NCBI RefSeq assembly: GCF_014652655.1
Contig: NZ_BMZF01000001.1
Coordinates: 62,001 to 126,000 of the forward strand
Length of the DNA: 64,000 nt
Source of the DNA: Paramylibacter ulvae
Lineage (GTDB): Bacteria > Pseudomonadota > Alphaproteobacteria > Rhodobacterales > Rhodobacteraceae
Reading direction: 5' to 3'
Shown: piece by piece, positions 34,189 through 44,459 of the stretch
Layout: each line of letters opens with the position of its first letter
Position numbering within the stretch: position 1 is the stretch's first letter
Translations under genes and position numbers: made by a program
The notes under the pieces: model-generated
The model's input: the letters and a program-made list of their open reading frames with translations, nothing else
What the model was told of the DNA's origin: nothing
The model's database searches: none

Positions 34189-35151
34189 TTACGCGCTGCA
34201 ACTTGCCCCGCCAAGGACACAGAATTTTGCGCAATGAGGATGGTTGAGTTTCACGGGGCGTTCGGCTTGTTCCAGGGTTTCGCCAAGCTCAAATTCAGGC
34301 GTATTTGGCAGGAGCGTGCAGGCAAGCACGGCTGGCTTTTTGGCACCTTTGCGTTTGACCACCATACGCGAGCTAGAACACATCACATCATTTGGAGATT
34401 TGTCCAAAATGGTCCAACAGGCATTCGTAATTTCGGGAACATCCACAGTTTCGTCCATTTCAGGAAAAAGAACTGTTGTGGCAGGGTTGTTTGCGTCAAT
34501 TTTGAAATCATGTTGGGAGAAAAGTTCGGCGTAGCCTGCACGGCTCGTTGCATCGCTATCACCAAATGCGGAACGCCCTGCGACATGCATTTGAAAATCG
34601 TTATCGCGCAGCCATTTCATACCTGCGAGGGTCACATCATAGCTGCCTTTGCCGCGTTCTGCGTCGTGCAGATCAGCGTTGAAATGATCAAGAGAAATGC
34701 GCAGGGTAAGTTTGTCGCCAAATGCATCGCGCAATGCCAACAATCCCGATTGAACCGATTTGCGCATCATCGGGCGCATCGCGTTGGTTAAGATCAAAAC
34801 ATCATAGCCACGTTCAAGGCAAAGCCGTGTAATATCAATCATTTGCGGGTTCATAAACGGTTCACCACCGGTAAATGCTATTTCTGTCGTTGGCCATTTG
34901 CGATCAACAATTTGATCCAGATATCCGCCGACCTCGGACGTGGTGATATAAACCAAACTGTCGTTTTTGGGTGAGCTTTCGATATAACAATTCAAACATT
35001 CGATATTGCACAATGTACCCGTATTAAACCAAAGCGTTGTGGGGTTATTCAACGGAACCGATGCTCGCATATCACCCTTGGCGGTGACATTCGGGTTTTC
35101 AAATTTACCCACAGGTGTTGCACCCAATTTATCGAAATTTTGGTCGTTCAT
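34189..35151 (-). CDS. Orphan radical SAM protein with Cys-rich C-terminus
   Basis: A 320-aa radical SAM enzyme. The Fe-S cluster motif is CNIECLNC (C-x3-C-x2-C, about residues 48-55), followed by TEIAFTGGEPFMNPQ (the SAM-binding GGE). The C-terminal third contains several Cys residues (DVMCSSSRM, VLACTLLP, HPHCAKFCVLGGASCSA) that could bind an auxiliary cluster, as in SPASM or Twitch proteins. No peptide substrate, partner or transporter gene lies beside it: aroB converges on one side and zwf diverges on the other. The substrate is unknown. Cobalamin-binding and methylthiotransferase domains are absent. Confidence 0.85.
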   Translation of the reverse strand: MNDQNFDKLGATPVGKFENPNVTAKGDMRASVPLNNPTTLWFNTGTLCNIECLNCYIESSPKNDSLVYITTSEVGGYLDQIVDRKWPTTEIAFTGGEPFMNPQMIDITRLCLERGYDVLILTNAMRPMMRKSVQSGLLALRDAFGDKLTLRISLDHFNADLHDAERGKGSYDVTLAGMKWLRDNDFQMHVAGRSAFGDSDATSRAGYAELFSQHDFKIDANNPATTVLFPEMDETVDVPEITNACWTILDKSPNDVMCSSSRMVVKRKGAKKPAVLACTLLPNTPEFELGETLEQAERPVKLNHPHCAKFCVLGGASCSA

Positions 35152-35310
35152 TGTTCAAATTACCCCTTGCTTTCACCATCGCTAGCTTGAAACCCAAGAA
35201 AAAGAAAGTACCGCAAGGCGCATCTTACATAAATGTGAGGATGCGTGTGTCAGACCTTGCGCAAATGCGGTGGATTGATAACGTGCACATAAATAACGAC
35301 AGAGGTTTCG

Positions 35311-36768
35311 ATGGTTGCACAGGTCATACCCGTAGAAGATTTCGATTTGGTGATATTTGGTGGCACTGGAGATCTGGCCACACGCAAAATTTTGCCAGGG
35401 CTTTACCGGCGAATGTTATCGGGACAAATGCCCAAAACATCGCGAATTATTGCTGCGGCGCGATCCGATTATGATGCAGAGGCATTTCGCAAACATGTTC
35501 ATGACGGTTTGATCGAACATGTTGATAAGGCGCTGTTGAAAAAGGGTGATGTTGATACGTTTTTAGGGCAGCTTGATTATTTGCAACTGGATATTTTCAC
35601 CGAAGACGGTTGGAAAGCATTGGGCAAAATGTTGCGCGCCGACGTGATCCGCGCGTTTTATTTTTCCGTGGGGCCGTCACTGTTTGGCGAAATCGCGCGT
35701 CGATTGGTGCAATTTAAACTGGCTGATAGAGATGCACGCATTGTGGTGGAAAAACCGTTTGGGCGCGATTTGGAAACGGCCAAAGCGTTGAACGCGGAAT
35801 TGGCGGAATGTTTTGCCGAACATCAGGTTTATCGGATTGATCATTATTTGGGTAAAGAAACCGTGCAAAACCTGATGGCGATCCGTTTTGGCAATGCGTT
35901 GTTTGAACCGCTGTGGAACGCGCAACATGTGGATCATGTGCAAATCACTGCGTCTGAAAGTTTGGGCGTGGGTGGGCGTGGATCATATTATGACAAATCG
36001 GGCGCGATGCGCGATATGGTGCAAAACCATATGATGCAGTTACTGTGTTTAACCGCAATGGAGCCACCCAGCAAGTTTGAGGCCAACGCCGTTCGCGATG
36101 AAAAGCTAAAAATTATCAAAGCGTTATCACCCGTCGCGCCCAATGATGTGGTGCGCGGACAATATAGCGCGACCGGGGATAAGGGCAGTTATTTACAAGA
36201 TAGCGAAAACCCAGAGAGTAATACCGAATGTTTCGTAGCGATGAAGGTTGAAATCGCCAATTGGCGTTGGGCGGGCACACCATTTTATTTGCGCACAGGA
36301 AAACGATTGCGCAATCGGTTGACCGAAATCGCCGTGGTGTTCAAGGATCCGCCCCATTCGATTTTCGATGACACGGGCACACATCTGCGCGGCAATGCGT
36401 TGATCATCCGTTTGCAACCAGATGAGGGGATCACCATGCGTATGACGATCAAGGACCCAGGGCCAGGGGGCATGCGGCTGCGCGAAGTACCACTTGATAT
36501 GACATTTGCGGAGGCGTTGGAGGGCGAGGACATTGATCTGCCCGATGCATATGAGCGGTTGATCATGGATGTGATCCGCGGCAACCAAACACTGTTTATG
36601 CGCGGAGACGAGGTCGAGGCCGCTTGGGATTGGATTGATCCGATTATCAATCAATGGGTGGAAAAGGGTCAAAAGCCAATTCAATATGATTCAGGCGGGT
36701 CCGGGCCAGATGACGCGTTAATGATTATGCACCGCGACGGGCGTCGCTGGCGGGAGATAGCACAATGA
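35311..36768 (+). CDS. zwf: Glucose-6-phosphate 1-dehydrogenase
   Basis: A 485-aa NADP enzyme, the first step of the oxidative pentose phosphate and Entner-Doudoroff pathways. Visible are the dinucleotide motif FGGTGDLATRK, the EKPFG motif and the active-site segment RIDHYLGKE with the catalytic His region. It forms an operon with pgl (stop and start overlap as ATGA) and pgi. edd and eda are not in the window. Confidence 0.98.
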   Translation: MVAQVIPVEDFDLVIFGGTGDLATRKILPGLYRRMLSGQMPKTSRIIAAARSDYDAEAFRKHVHDGLIEHVDKALLKKGDVDTFLGQLDYLQLDIFTEDGWKALGKMLRADVIRAFYFSVGPSLFGEIARRLVQFKLADRDARIVVEKPFGRDLETAKALNAELAECFAEHQVYRIDHYLGKETVQNLMAIRFGNALFEPLWNAQHVDHVQITASESLGVGGRGSYYDKSGAMRDMVQNHMMQLLCLTAMEPPSKFEANAVRDEKLKIIKALSPVAPNDVVRGQYSATGDKGSYLQDSENPESNTECFVAMKVEIANWRWAGTPFYLRTGKRLRNRLTEIAVVFKDPPHSIFDDTGTHLRGNALIIRLQPDEGITMRMTIKDPGPGGMRLREVPLDMTFAEALEGEDIDLPDAYERLIMDVIRGNQTLFMRGDEVEAAWDWIDPIINQWVEKGQKPIQYDSGGSGPDDALMIMHRDGRRWREIAQ

Positions 36769-37454
36769 CAAAACCATTTCACATATTTGAAAATCGCGAG
36801 GCGCTTATGTCTGGGCTTGCGGATCGCGTCGCGACTGAGTTGGGCGAGGCCTTATCCGCCAATGGTCGCGCCGTTTTGGCCGTGCCGGGTGGCACTACAC
36901 CCGCACCATTTTTCGACGCATTGAATGTGGCGGATTTGGACTGGGCCAATGTGACGGTGATGTTGACCGACGAGCGTTTCGTACCCGAAACATCGGATCG
37001 TTCAAACACCACATTGATTAAACAGCGATTGTTACAAAATAATGCCTCGGCGGCGCGTTTTGTGCCGTTTTATCAACCTGCGGATCGACCAGAGGATGTT
37101 TTGGGCGATATTATTGGTGATGTGGCGGCGGCAATGCCATTGGATGTCTGTGTATTGGGAATGGGGGCGGATATGCACACCGCATCGATTTTCCCAGAGG
37201 CGGATTTGTTGGACGAAGCATTGGCGGACGATGCGCCGATCCTGTTGGCCATGCGTGCACCAGGCGCGCCAGAGCCGCGGATCACATTAACCGCACCAGC
37301 ATTAAAAAGCGCAAAAAATATTCATGTTTTGATCGCAGGCGCGGAGAAAAAAGATGCATATAATGCTGCACTACGCGAACAGCCGTTAGCGCTATCGCCA
37401 ATTCGTGTTATATTGGGTAAAGATGCCAATACGGATATTTTCTACGCTGATTAA
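36765..37454 (+). CDS. pgl: 6-phosphogluconolactonase
   Basis: A 229-aa lactonase of the NagB-like fold, which hydrolyses the product of Zwf. Visible are [39 protein letters not shown] and the RITLTAPAL segment. Its ATG overlaps the zwf stop. Confidence 0.97.
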   Translation: MTKPFHIFENREALMSGLADRVATELGEALSANGRAVLAVPGGTTPAPFFDALNVADLDWANVTVMLTDERFVPETSDRSNTTLIKQRLLQNNASAARFVPFYQPADRPEDVLGDIIGDVAAAMPLDVCVLGMGADMHTASIFPEADLLDEALADDAPILLAMRAPGAPEPRITLTAPALKSAKNIHVLIAGAEKKDAYNAALREQPLALSPIRVILGKDANTDIFYAD

Positions 37455-37464
37455 CGGAGCTATC

Positions 37465-39081
37465 ATGCGCGACATTTGGAACGACCTTCAAAACCATCAC
37501 AGCCATATCAAAGACCGCCCAATTGTTGATCTGTTCGATGTTGATGGCACACGGTTTTCACATTTCTCAACGAATGCCGTCGATATGGTTTTGGATTATT
37601 CCAAGACCAATATGGATGGCACCGCGCGCGGTTTGTTGTTTGATCTGATGCGCCAAACGGGTGTCGAAGCCAAGCGTGATGCGATGTTCGCGGGCGAGAA
37701 AATCAACGATACCGAAGGGCGCGCGGTTTTGCACACCGCATTGCGCAATCTGGCGGGTGTTCCGATTGTTTTGGACGGCGCAGATGTGATGCCATCGGTT
37801 TTGCAAACCCTTGAAGATATGAAATTATTTTCGTCCGCCGTTCGTGATGGTACGTTGACCGGTGTTGCGGGCAAGCCGTTCACCGATGTGGTCAACATTG
37901 GTATTGGCGGTTCTGATCTGGGCCCCGTGATGGCAACAGCGGCAATGTCGCCATATCATGATGGGCCGCGTACGCATTTTGTGTCCAACGTGGATGGTGC
38001 AGATATTCACGACACGTTGAAGGGGTTAAACCCCGAAACGACGTTGTTGATCATCGCCTCTAAAACCTTCACCACGATTGAAACCATGGCCAATGCGCAA
38101 ACTGCAACCGATTGGATGAAATCGGCGCTGTCTGTTGATGATATTTCTGATCATCTGGTGGCGCTGTCAACAGCCGCTGACAAAACCGCGGCCTTTGGTG
38201 TGAAACCCGAACGCGTGTTTGGGTTTGAGGATTGGGTTGGTGGGCGGTATTCCGTTTGGGGGCCAATTGGGTTGTCATTGATGCTCGCCATTGGTGGCGA
38301 TGATTTTGTGCAATTCTTGCAAGGTGCGCATGAAATGGACACACATTTCAAAACAGCACCGATGGAACAAAATATGCCAATGGCGCTGGCGATGGTTGGG
38401 GTCTGGCATTCCAATATCTGTGGCTATGCCACACGTGCGGTGCTGCCTTACGAACAACGCCTGACACGCTTGCCTGCGTACTTGCAACAGCTTGATATGG
38501 AAAGCAACGGCAAGGGCGTGGCGATGAACGGCGTGGATTTGCCACGCGATAGTGGCCCCATTGTTTGGGGCGAGCCGGGCACCAACGGGCAGCACGCGTT
38601 TTATCAGCTGATCCATCAGGGAACGCGGGTGATCCCATGTGAGTTTATGGTGGCACAATCAGGGCATGAACCCGATTTGGCACATCAACATGAATTGTTA
38701 CAAGCCAACTGTTTGGCACAATCAGAGGCATTGATGTTAGGGCGCAGCGTCAACGAAGCACGTGCATTAATGGCCGCCACAGATTTAACCGGTGATGAAT
38801 TGGAACGCCAAGCCCGCCACCGTGTGTTTAAAGGCAGCCGCCCAAGCACCACGTTGATTTACCCAAAACTCACGCCATATACGCTGGGTGCGATTATCGC
38901 ATTGTATGAACATCGCGTGTTTGTCGAAGGCGTGATCTGGGGATTGAATAGTTTTGATCAATGGGGCGTGGAATTGGGCAAGGTTCTGGCCACAGAAATG
39001 CAAGGCTATGTCAGCGGGGCAGATGCCCCAGATGGCAAAGATGGATCAACGCTTGGCTTGTTAGCCGCTCTAAAACCCTAA
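37465..39081 (+). CDS. pgi: Glucose-6-phosphate isomerase
   Basis: A 538-aa isomerase interconverting glucose- and fructose-6-phosphate. Visible signatures are [50 protein letters not shown] and [13 protein letters not shown]-like [14 protein letters not shown] near the end. The ATG follows ACGGAG and lies 10 bases after the pgl stop. Its stop overlaps the stop of the converging membrane-protein gene by three bases. Confidence 0.98.
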   Translation: MRDIWNDLQNHHSHIKDRPIVDLFDVDGTRFSHFSTNAVDMVLDYSKTNMDGTARGLLFDLMRQTGVEAKRDAMFAGEKINDTEGRAVLHTALRNLAGVPIVLDGADVMPSVLQTLEDMKLFSSAVRDGTLTGVAGKPFTDVVNIGIGGSDLGPVMATAAMSPYHDGPRTHFVSNVDGADIHDTLKGLNPETTLLIIASKTFTTIETMANAQTATDWMKSALSVDDISDHLVALSTAADKTAAFGVKPERVFGFEDWVGGRYSVWGPIGLSLMLAIGGDDFVQFLQGAHEMDTHFKTAPMEQNMPMALAMVGVWHSNICGYATRAVLPYEQRLTRLPAYLQQLDMESNGKGVAMNGVDLPRDSGPIVWGEPGTNGQHAFYQLIHQGTRVIPCEFMVAQSGHEPDLAHQHELLQANCLAQSEALMLGRSVNEARALMAATDLTGDELERQARHRVFKGSRPSTTLIYPKLTPYTLGAIIALYEHRVFVEGVIWGLNSFDQWGVELGKVLATEMQGYVSGADAPDGKDGSTLGLLAALKP

Positions 39082-39833
39082 TTCTCTGGCAGCTTTAAAA
39101 TCGCCTTCATCGGTGCGCCAATGATTTTTGTATTATCGGCGCGCCCTTTGACCAGCCACGCAATAGCAAAGGCCCAGATACAGATCGATTCAAGGATCAA
39201 AACAAGCGACACGCGATAGGCAAAATCGAGTACACCGCCAAACAGCCGATCCAAAACATAAAGCGATAGTAGTGCAATCAACGCGCCCAAAATCGTGCGC
39301 CCGGCCAGAAAATAAATCCGATCGCGCCCAGATTTACTATTGGTTTTTACGCCATGATTGACCATGCGAAAATTCACCAGACACAAGCGCGCAAGGATGG
39401 CAAAAAAACCAACCGCAGCGCCGTAATGGATATATTGGCTGACATCAAATTGAAACCATTGCTGGGGCAGGGTGCATATCGTGTTCCCCGCACAGGCGCG
39501 AAACGGAAAAAACGCCACACAAATCGCCAATAATCCGGCCATGAATGTCAGGTTCTTATCCGACCCAAACCCGTATGGTTCTTCGTATCCCTTATAGGTG
39601 ATTAGAAAGAAGCCAATGGCGATTAACCCACCCGTAAAAACGTCACGCATGGGGGTGAAAAAATAATCTGATAATGTCGGCAAGACTCGATCATCCATCG
39701 CCAACATCAACCCGCCGATCACCAATACAAACGGAAATGCTAACCCCAGATAACCTACAGCACGACGGATGCGCAGAAACGATTGCGCCTCTGGTGTCGC
39801 GGCCTTTGGGGTATCTGGCGGGCTGTCTTGCAT
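39078..39833 (-). CDS. Multi-helix membrane protein of unknown function
   Basis: A 251-aa protein with a polar N-terminus (about 25 residues), then about six hydrophobic segments (near 28-46, 64-80, 95-110, 135-155, 178-198 and 210-228). Two cysteines ([11 protein letters not shown], about 113-121) lie in a predicted external loop and could form a disulfide. I recognise no family with confidence. It converges with pgi and is followed upstream by tRNA-Gly. Confidence 0.7.
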   Translation of the reverse strand: MQDSPPDTPKAATPEAQSFLRIRRAVGYLGLAFPFVLVIGGLMLAMDDRVLPTLSDYFFTPMRDVFTGGLIAIGFFLITYKGYEEPYGFGSDKNLTFMAGLLAICVAFFPFRACAGNTICTLPQQWFQFDVSQYIHYGAAVGFFAILARLCLVNFRMVNHGVKTNSKSGRDRIYFLAGRTILGALIALLSLYVLDRLFGGVLDFAYRVSLVLILESICIWAFAIAWLVKGRADNTKIIGAPMKAILKLPEN

Positions 39834-39874
39834 GCGATCAGCTTAAGGTAGAATTGCCGTTTGAGCAAGATTTC

Positions 39875-39948
39875 TGGAGCGGGTAACGAGAATTGAACTC
39901 GTAACTGAAGCTTGGGAAGCTTTCGTGATACCTTTTCACCATACCCGC
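39875..39948 (-). tRNA. tRNA-Gly (anticodon CCC)
   Basis: Read on the minus strand: acceptor GCGGGTA paired with TACCCGC, a short D arm (GTG/CAC), anticodon loop TTCCCAA inside AAGC/GCTT, T arm ACGAGTTCAATTCTCGT, then T and an encoded CCA. 74 nt in all. Confidence 0.95.
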
Positions 39949-40097
39949 GCCGCGCTTTCATAGTCGGAGTTTTTACGCTGTGCAATGGGGATTGGTAAAA
40001 ATCTGTTTTGCCACGATGTGCCGCATTGGCTTGGCTTATGCGCTGTGCTAATGCAGCCACTGTTGTAAACATCGGTGTTTGCATTAATGGAATTTCA

Positions 40098-40766
40098 ATG
40101 ATGGACTGGTCAAATATATTACGTGAATTTATCACCCTGCTGGTGGTGATAGATCCCATTGGTTCGATACCGGTGTTTTTGTTTGCCACGGTGGGTGTGC
40201 CTGCTGCGTTGCATCGGCGTTTTGCCATTCGCGCAATTTTGGTCGCCACGGGTGTGTTGCTGTTATTCTTGGTTGGTGGACAGTTTGTATTGGAATCCTT
40301 GGGGTTGCGGCTTGGCTCGTTTCAAATCGCGGGTGGCATTGTGTTGTTCATGTTTGCCATGACGATGATTTTTGGTGAATCCAAACCCATGCGCGAAATC
40401 GAAGAGGCCGAGCGTGATCATCTGGCCGGTGCTGTATTCCCATTGGCGATGCCATCTATTGCATCACCTGGGGCCATGTTGGCGGTGGTTATTCTAACGG
40501 ACAATCACCAAAATCCGATCGCAGATCAGGTGGTTACGGCGGGCTTGTTAGTGCTGGTTTTGGCAATCACGCTGATTGTTTTACTCTTTGCCACGCGTAG
40601 CCAGAAATTTCTGGGCGCAACAGGGGCCAGCGTGATTAGCCGCGTTATGGGGCTGGTACTGGCGACGGTTGCGGTTGATGCGGTACTGGGCGGGTTTGAA
40701 TCGCTGGGTGTTCTGGATATCGTTGAGACCACGCCAGAAGTGTTGGAACCAGAGGTTACCCAATAA
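40098..40766 (+). CDS. MarC family integral membrane protein (second copy)
   Basis: A 222-aa protein with about six hydrophobic segments and the MarC hallmarks VVIDPIGSIPVFLF at the start, GGIVLFMFAMTMIFGE, and a later AGAVFPLAMPSIASPGAML. It is a distant paralogue of the protein at 554-1168. The start follows GGAATTTCA. It converges with the corrinoid reactivator gene, two bases apart. Transport substrate unknown. Confidence 0.88.
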   Translation: MMDWSNILREFITLLVVIDPIGSIPVFLFATVGVPAALHRRFAIRAILVATGVLLLFLVGGQFVLESLGLRLGSFQIAGGIVLFMFAMTMIFGESKPMREIEEAERDHLAGAVFPLAMPSIASPGAMLAVVILTDNHQNPIADQVVTAGLLVLVLAITLIVLLFATRSQKFLGATGASVISRVMGLVLATVAVDAVLGGFESLGVLDIVETTPEVLEPEVTQ

Positions 40767-40768
40767 CC

Positions 40769-42811
40769 CTAGCCCCGCCGACGGCGACGCCGACCACCAT
40801 TGTCACCACCGCCAGTATTGAAATTAACATTTGGCAATGTCACGATGCTGTCCAATATCGGGAATGGTTCCACGCTATTAGGGATCGCGGATGCATTGAC
40901 AAAATGTTCCTGAAAACGAGGCTCGATCGCCGTTTCGATCTTGTGAATATCACGAACCACTGTTTCAATATCGCGCCGCGCATCGGTGTTTAGCAACGCA
41001 ATCCGCGCACCTGTACCCGCGGCATTGCCCGCCGACGTTACCTTAGCGATTTCGCAATCGGGGATCATGCCCAAAACCATCGCGTGTTTGGGGCTAATGT
41101 GGGCGCCAAACGCGCCTGCCAATACGATGCGGTCAACCTGATCGACCTCGAATTTATCCATCAACAGGCGCGCACCTGAATAGAGTGCTGCCTTGGCCAT
41201 TTGGATTTCGCGAATGTCGCGGTTCGTCACGGTAATCAGTGGGCCGCCATCCGCCGTGCCATCAAAGACGCGATATGAATATGTGCGCCCATCTTGGAAA
41301 CAGCGGTCTGTGCCTGTTTGTTCGGGGGAACCGATCAATCCTGCCTGATCGACAATCCCTGCGATGCGCATTTCGGCAACCATTTCAATGATGCCCGATC
41401 CACAAATCCCCGTAATGCCAGATGACAATATTTCGCGGTCAAACCCATCCTGATCAGACCAAACATCCGATCCAATCACACGAAAACGCGGTTCTTTGGT
41501 GACGGGGTCAATTTCGACGCGTTCAATCGCTCCAGGTGCGGCGCGTTGGCCGCTGGAAATTTGCGCGCCTTCAAATGCCGGGCCCGTGGGTGATGAACAG
41601 GCCAGAACGCGGGTTTTATTGCCAAGCAATATTTCCGCATTCGTGCCCACATCCACCACCAATACTAAATCATCCGATGTGTTTGGCGATTCCGATAATG
41701 CAACGGCGGCGGCATCCGCCCCGACGTGCCCCGCAATACACGGCAGAATATAAATTCGCGCCGCGGGATGGATTTTCAGATCAAGGTTTTTCGCACGTGT
41801 CGATACCGCATCTGATGTTGCCAGTGCGAATGGAGCCTGACCAAGCTCAAACGGATCAATGCCCAAGAACAGATGATGCATCACAGGGTTACATACAAAT
41901 ACCGCATCCAAAATCAGGGCAGGGTCAATTTCGGCCTCTGCCGCGATTTGGGTGAAAAGGGCATTCATGCCTTCGCGCACCGCACGGGTCATTTCAACCG
42001 CGCCGCCTTCGTTCATCATGGAATATGAAACGCGGCTCATCAAATCTTCGCCAAAACGGATTTGGGGATTCATGATACCGTTGCTGGCAACCACTTCGCC
42101 CGTTTGTAAATCACACAGATGCGCGGCGATGGTGGTGGAACCCAGATCAACCGCCATGCCATAAACGGAACCGTCGTAATATCCCGACCAAACCTGAACG
42201 ATGCGCGGGCTGACGTAATCATCGCCCAGATGAACGGCACATGTGACCTTCCAGTCGCCCTTGCGCAGCGCGGATTGTAGGCCGGCGAAAATGGAAAAAT
42301 CGGCTTCTAGCTCTGGTAAATCCCAATCCTTGCGCAATGCCGCGACCAGACGTTCCAGATCACCCGATGGTTCGTGCATGTCGGGTTGTTCAACCTCGAC
42401 ATAAAACAGCTTGGTCGACGGATTGACGATGATATCGCGTGCCTCTGCGCGTTTGCGCACGACTTGTTTGTGCACTTGGCTCTCGGGGGGGACATCGACC
42501 ACGATATTGCCCTGAACCGTCGCCTGACAGCCCAAGCGCCGCCCATCAATCATGCCGCGTTTGGATTTGTATCGCTCCTCGACACTGTTCCATTGTGACA
42601 ATGCGTCGGGCGCAACCGTAAGCCCATGTTTGGAAAATTCACCGTATGAGGGTGTGATTTGGCATTTGGAACAAATCCCACGTCCACCACAGACAGAATC
42701 CAGATCAACCCCCAATTGGCGCGCCGCTGTCAGGATTGGGGTGCCAACGGGAAAATTGCCGCGTTTGCCTGATGGGGTGAAAATAACCAGTGGGTTTTTG
42801 TCTTCGCTCAT
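40769..42811 (-). CDS. Corrinoid reductive activator (RACo/RamA-like, 2Fe-2S plus ASKHA, DUF4445)
   Basis: A 680-aa protein with an N-terminal 2Fe-2S ferredoxin domain (Cys41, Cys47, Cys50 and Cys95), a linker (about 105-205) and a long ASKHA ATPase-like region (about 210-650) with YGMAVDLGSTTIAAHL, VFVCNPVMHHLFLG and VLVVDVGTNAEILLG. This architecture is that of RACo/RamA proteins, which use ATP to drive one-electron reduction of inactive Co(II) corrinoid. In Phaeobacter, mutant data link such a gene to a split methionine synthase. The protein ends in a Gly/Arg tail (GGGDNGGRRRRRRG). It would service the B12 protein at 15964-16665. Confidence 0.9.
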   Translation of the reverse strand: MSEDKNPLVIFTPSGKRGNFPVGTPILTAARQLGVDLDSVCGGRGICSKCQITPSYGEFSKHGLTVAPDALSQWNSVEERYKSKRGMIDGRRLGCQATVQGNIVVDVPPESQVHKQVVRKRAEARDIIVNPSTKLFYVEVEQPDMHEPSGDLERLVAALRKDWDLPELEADFSIFAGLQSALRKGDWKVTCAVHLGDDYVSPRIVQVWSGYYDGSVYGMAVDLGSTTIAAHLCDLQTGEVVASNGIMNPQIRFGEDLMSRVSYSMMNEGGAVEMTRAVREGMNALFTQIAAEAEIDPALILDAVFVCNPVMHHLFLGIDPFELGQAPFALATSDAVSTRAKNLDLKIHPAARIYILPCIAGHVGADAAAVALSESPNTSDDLVLVVDVGTNAEILLGNKTRVLACSSPTGPAFEGAQISSGQRAAPGAIERVEIDPVTKEPRFRVIGSDVWSDQDGFDREILSSGITGICGSGIIEMVAEMRIAGIVDQAGLIGSPEQTGTDRCFQDGRTYSYRVFDGTADGGPLITVTNRDIREIQMAKAALYSGARLLMDKFEVDQVDRIVLAGAFGAHISPKHAMVLGMIPDCEIAKVTSAGNAAGTGARIALLNTDARRDIETVVRDIHKIETAIEPRFQEHFVNASAIPNSVEPFPILDSIVTLPNVNFNTGGGDNGGRRRRRRG

Positions 42812-42930
42812 GGGGCTGCCTTTGTGTTCATTGCAAACCTTCTAGGCTGCTATTTGACCACAGGCAAGACGGCGCAGTGCATCACTTGCGCCGCTTTGGT
42901 GTTCATATTCGCCATGGTGTTGGATTTCGC

Positions 42931-43419
42931 CTAGGCCAATGCCAAAAGCGCATTCAGATCAAGCCGTTCTGTTGTCATTTGCAATTTGCCATTGCCATCG
43001 CGCGGCCATTCATTGCGTGGGCAATCCCAATACAATTCTACGCCGTTTTTATCAGGGTCGCGTAGGTACAACGCCTGTGAAACCCCGTGATCGGATGCAC
43101 CGTCGATTTTATACCCATGATCCAGCAGTCGTTTCAAAATCTGTGCCAAATCTTTGCGGGTGGGATACAAGATCGCCAAATGAAATAACCCAGCCGCACG
43201 CACAGGTGCAGCTGGCATATCGCGGCTATACCAAGTGTTCAGCCCGATATGGTGGTGATAACCACCCGCCGATAAAAATACCGCGTCATCACCCATTTGT
43301 TCGGTAACCTCGAACCCCAACAGATCGCGATAAAATGTCAGTGCGCGTTCGATATTCGCGACCTTTAAATGCACATGTCCAATCGCGGTTTGTGCTGGTA
43401 TTTGATATGTCTCCGTCAT
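42931..43419 (-). CDS. VOC (glyoxalase/extradiol dioxygenase) family protein, CatE-like
   Basis: A 162-aa protein with a vicinal-oxygen-chelate domain: IGHVHLKVANIERALTFYRD at the start (first metal His), GYHHHIGLNTW, LFHLAILYPTRKDL (second His) and the final ligand in DPDKNGVELYWDCP (Glu). The pattern is that of the N-terminal half of CatE-type catechol 2,3-dioxygenases, but at 162 aa it is a single module that would have to dimerise. The substrate is unknown. The ATG at MTETYQIPAQ is chosen; the upstream extension overlaps the neighbouring gene. It lies 119 bases upstream of the reactivator gene. Confidence 0.82.
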   Translation of the reverse strand: MTETYQIPAQTAIGHVHLKVANIERALTFYRDLLGFEVTEQMGDDAVFLSAGGYHHHIGLNTWYSRDMPAAPVRAAGLFHLAILYPTRKDLAQILKRLLDHGYKIDGASDHGVSQALYLRDPDKNGVELYWDCPRNEWPRDGNGKLQMTTERLDLNALLALA

Positions 43420-43501
43420 GATGAAAACTCCTTTGTTCGCCTGAAACATACGCTTAGGATTGCACCATTCAACAAAAAGCAGATAAACAGATTGTTTCCA
43501 A

Positions 43502-44185
43502 TCAGCCGCGCAAAAACGCCATTGGGTCAATATCAAACACCAATATCGCCACGGGAATTGGGGCAACAGCAATCAACAGCATGATCATGATTAATGGCGT
43601 TGTGAACAAGCGGCTGAGCCCTGCGATCAACATGATTCCGCCACCGCCACCCAATAACGCATTGCCTGGAATGGACAGTGCCAAACCTACCAAAACATAG
43701 CGCCCATCAATCACAAAACGGCGTATCGGTTTTGGCAACTGGTCGCGCAACAATCCCACACGTTCTGACGGGGACAGGGGTGCGATACGCTGCAATAAAT
43801 CGCAAGCACGGCGCATGTGCAGATCGCGAAACACCTTGTGCAAAAACCGATAGGGCGTGAATTGCCCAAGCAGAAATGCCAGCAATAACCCCAAAACCGT
43901 GGCGGCGTAAACCAACAGCACAATTTCAGGCCCATGCAACAACATCAAAGACAACGCAATTTCGATTCCGGGGACAAAAGGAATTGAAATCAGTATGATA
44001 TAGGCAATAATTAATCCTGCGATCAACCCGAACATCACATGATCACTCTGTGTTTGTTTGGCCATTTCCATCGACCATGACATCAACCAAAAAATACCTG
44101 CAATGATCAGTGCCAACATTAACAGACGAAAAATCGTGCGCAAAATCGCGTAAAATGTTCTGGGCGGTGAAAAGTGATCCATCAT
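43502..44185 (-). CDS. TVP38/DedA-like (SNARE-associated) membrane protein
   Basis: A 227-aa protein with about five hydrophobic segments (near 15-35, 50-72, 88-108, 165-185 and 195-218). It includes SIPFVPGIEIALSLMLLHGPE, which resembles the re-entrant proline-glycine motif of VTT (TVP38/DedA) proteins, and a later LALSIPGNALLGGGGGIMLI. VTT proteins are thought to move phospholipids across membranes. The family match is by motif only. Two ATGs start the frame. Confidence 0.6.
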   Translation of the reverse strand: MMDHFSPPRTFYAILRTIFRLLMLALIIAGIFWLMSWSMEMAKQTQSDHVMFGLIAGLIIAYIILISIPFVPGIEIALSLMLLHGPEIVLLVYAATVLGLLLAFLLGQFTPYRFLHKVFRDLHMRRACDLLQRIAPLSPSERVGLLRDQLPKPIRRFVIDGRYVLVGLALSIPGNALLGGGGGIMLIAGLSRLFTTPLIMIMLLIAVAPIPVAILVFDIDPMAFLRG

Positions 44186-44459
44186 GCCATGTTGTGCATG
44201 AATTTTGGTGAAAATAACAGGAGAAGTTTAAAAATTACAGCAGATGTCGGAGCCTGTTTCGTGAAAAGATGACATAGCGGAACAAACAAAAAAATGTGAG
44301 CCAACATACCTCGTCTGGGCTTTTTCGTATGTGCATTAGTTTTGCGCAATCGAAAGGGAACCGCTTGACTTTAAGAAAGAGTTAAATAACCTAAAGTTGA
44401 GCTATAGTAATCAAATCAATTTTTACGAGTGAAATTATTTTAATTGACTGGGTGGGGAA

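Noticed and set aside
34234-34791. A 185-codon open frame antisense to the radical SAM gene
   Set aside because: The radical SAM frame has intact motifs; the opposite frame has low-complexity His/Phe/Cys content typical of a shadow.
44364-44400. TTGACT and nearby AT-rich sequence as a promoter of the Hint gene
   Set aside because: No convincing -10 lies 16-18 bases downstream, so I did not list it.
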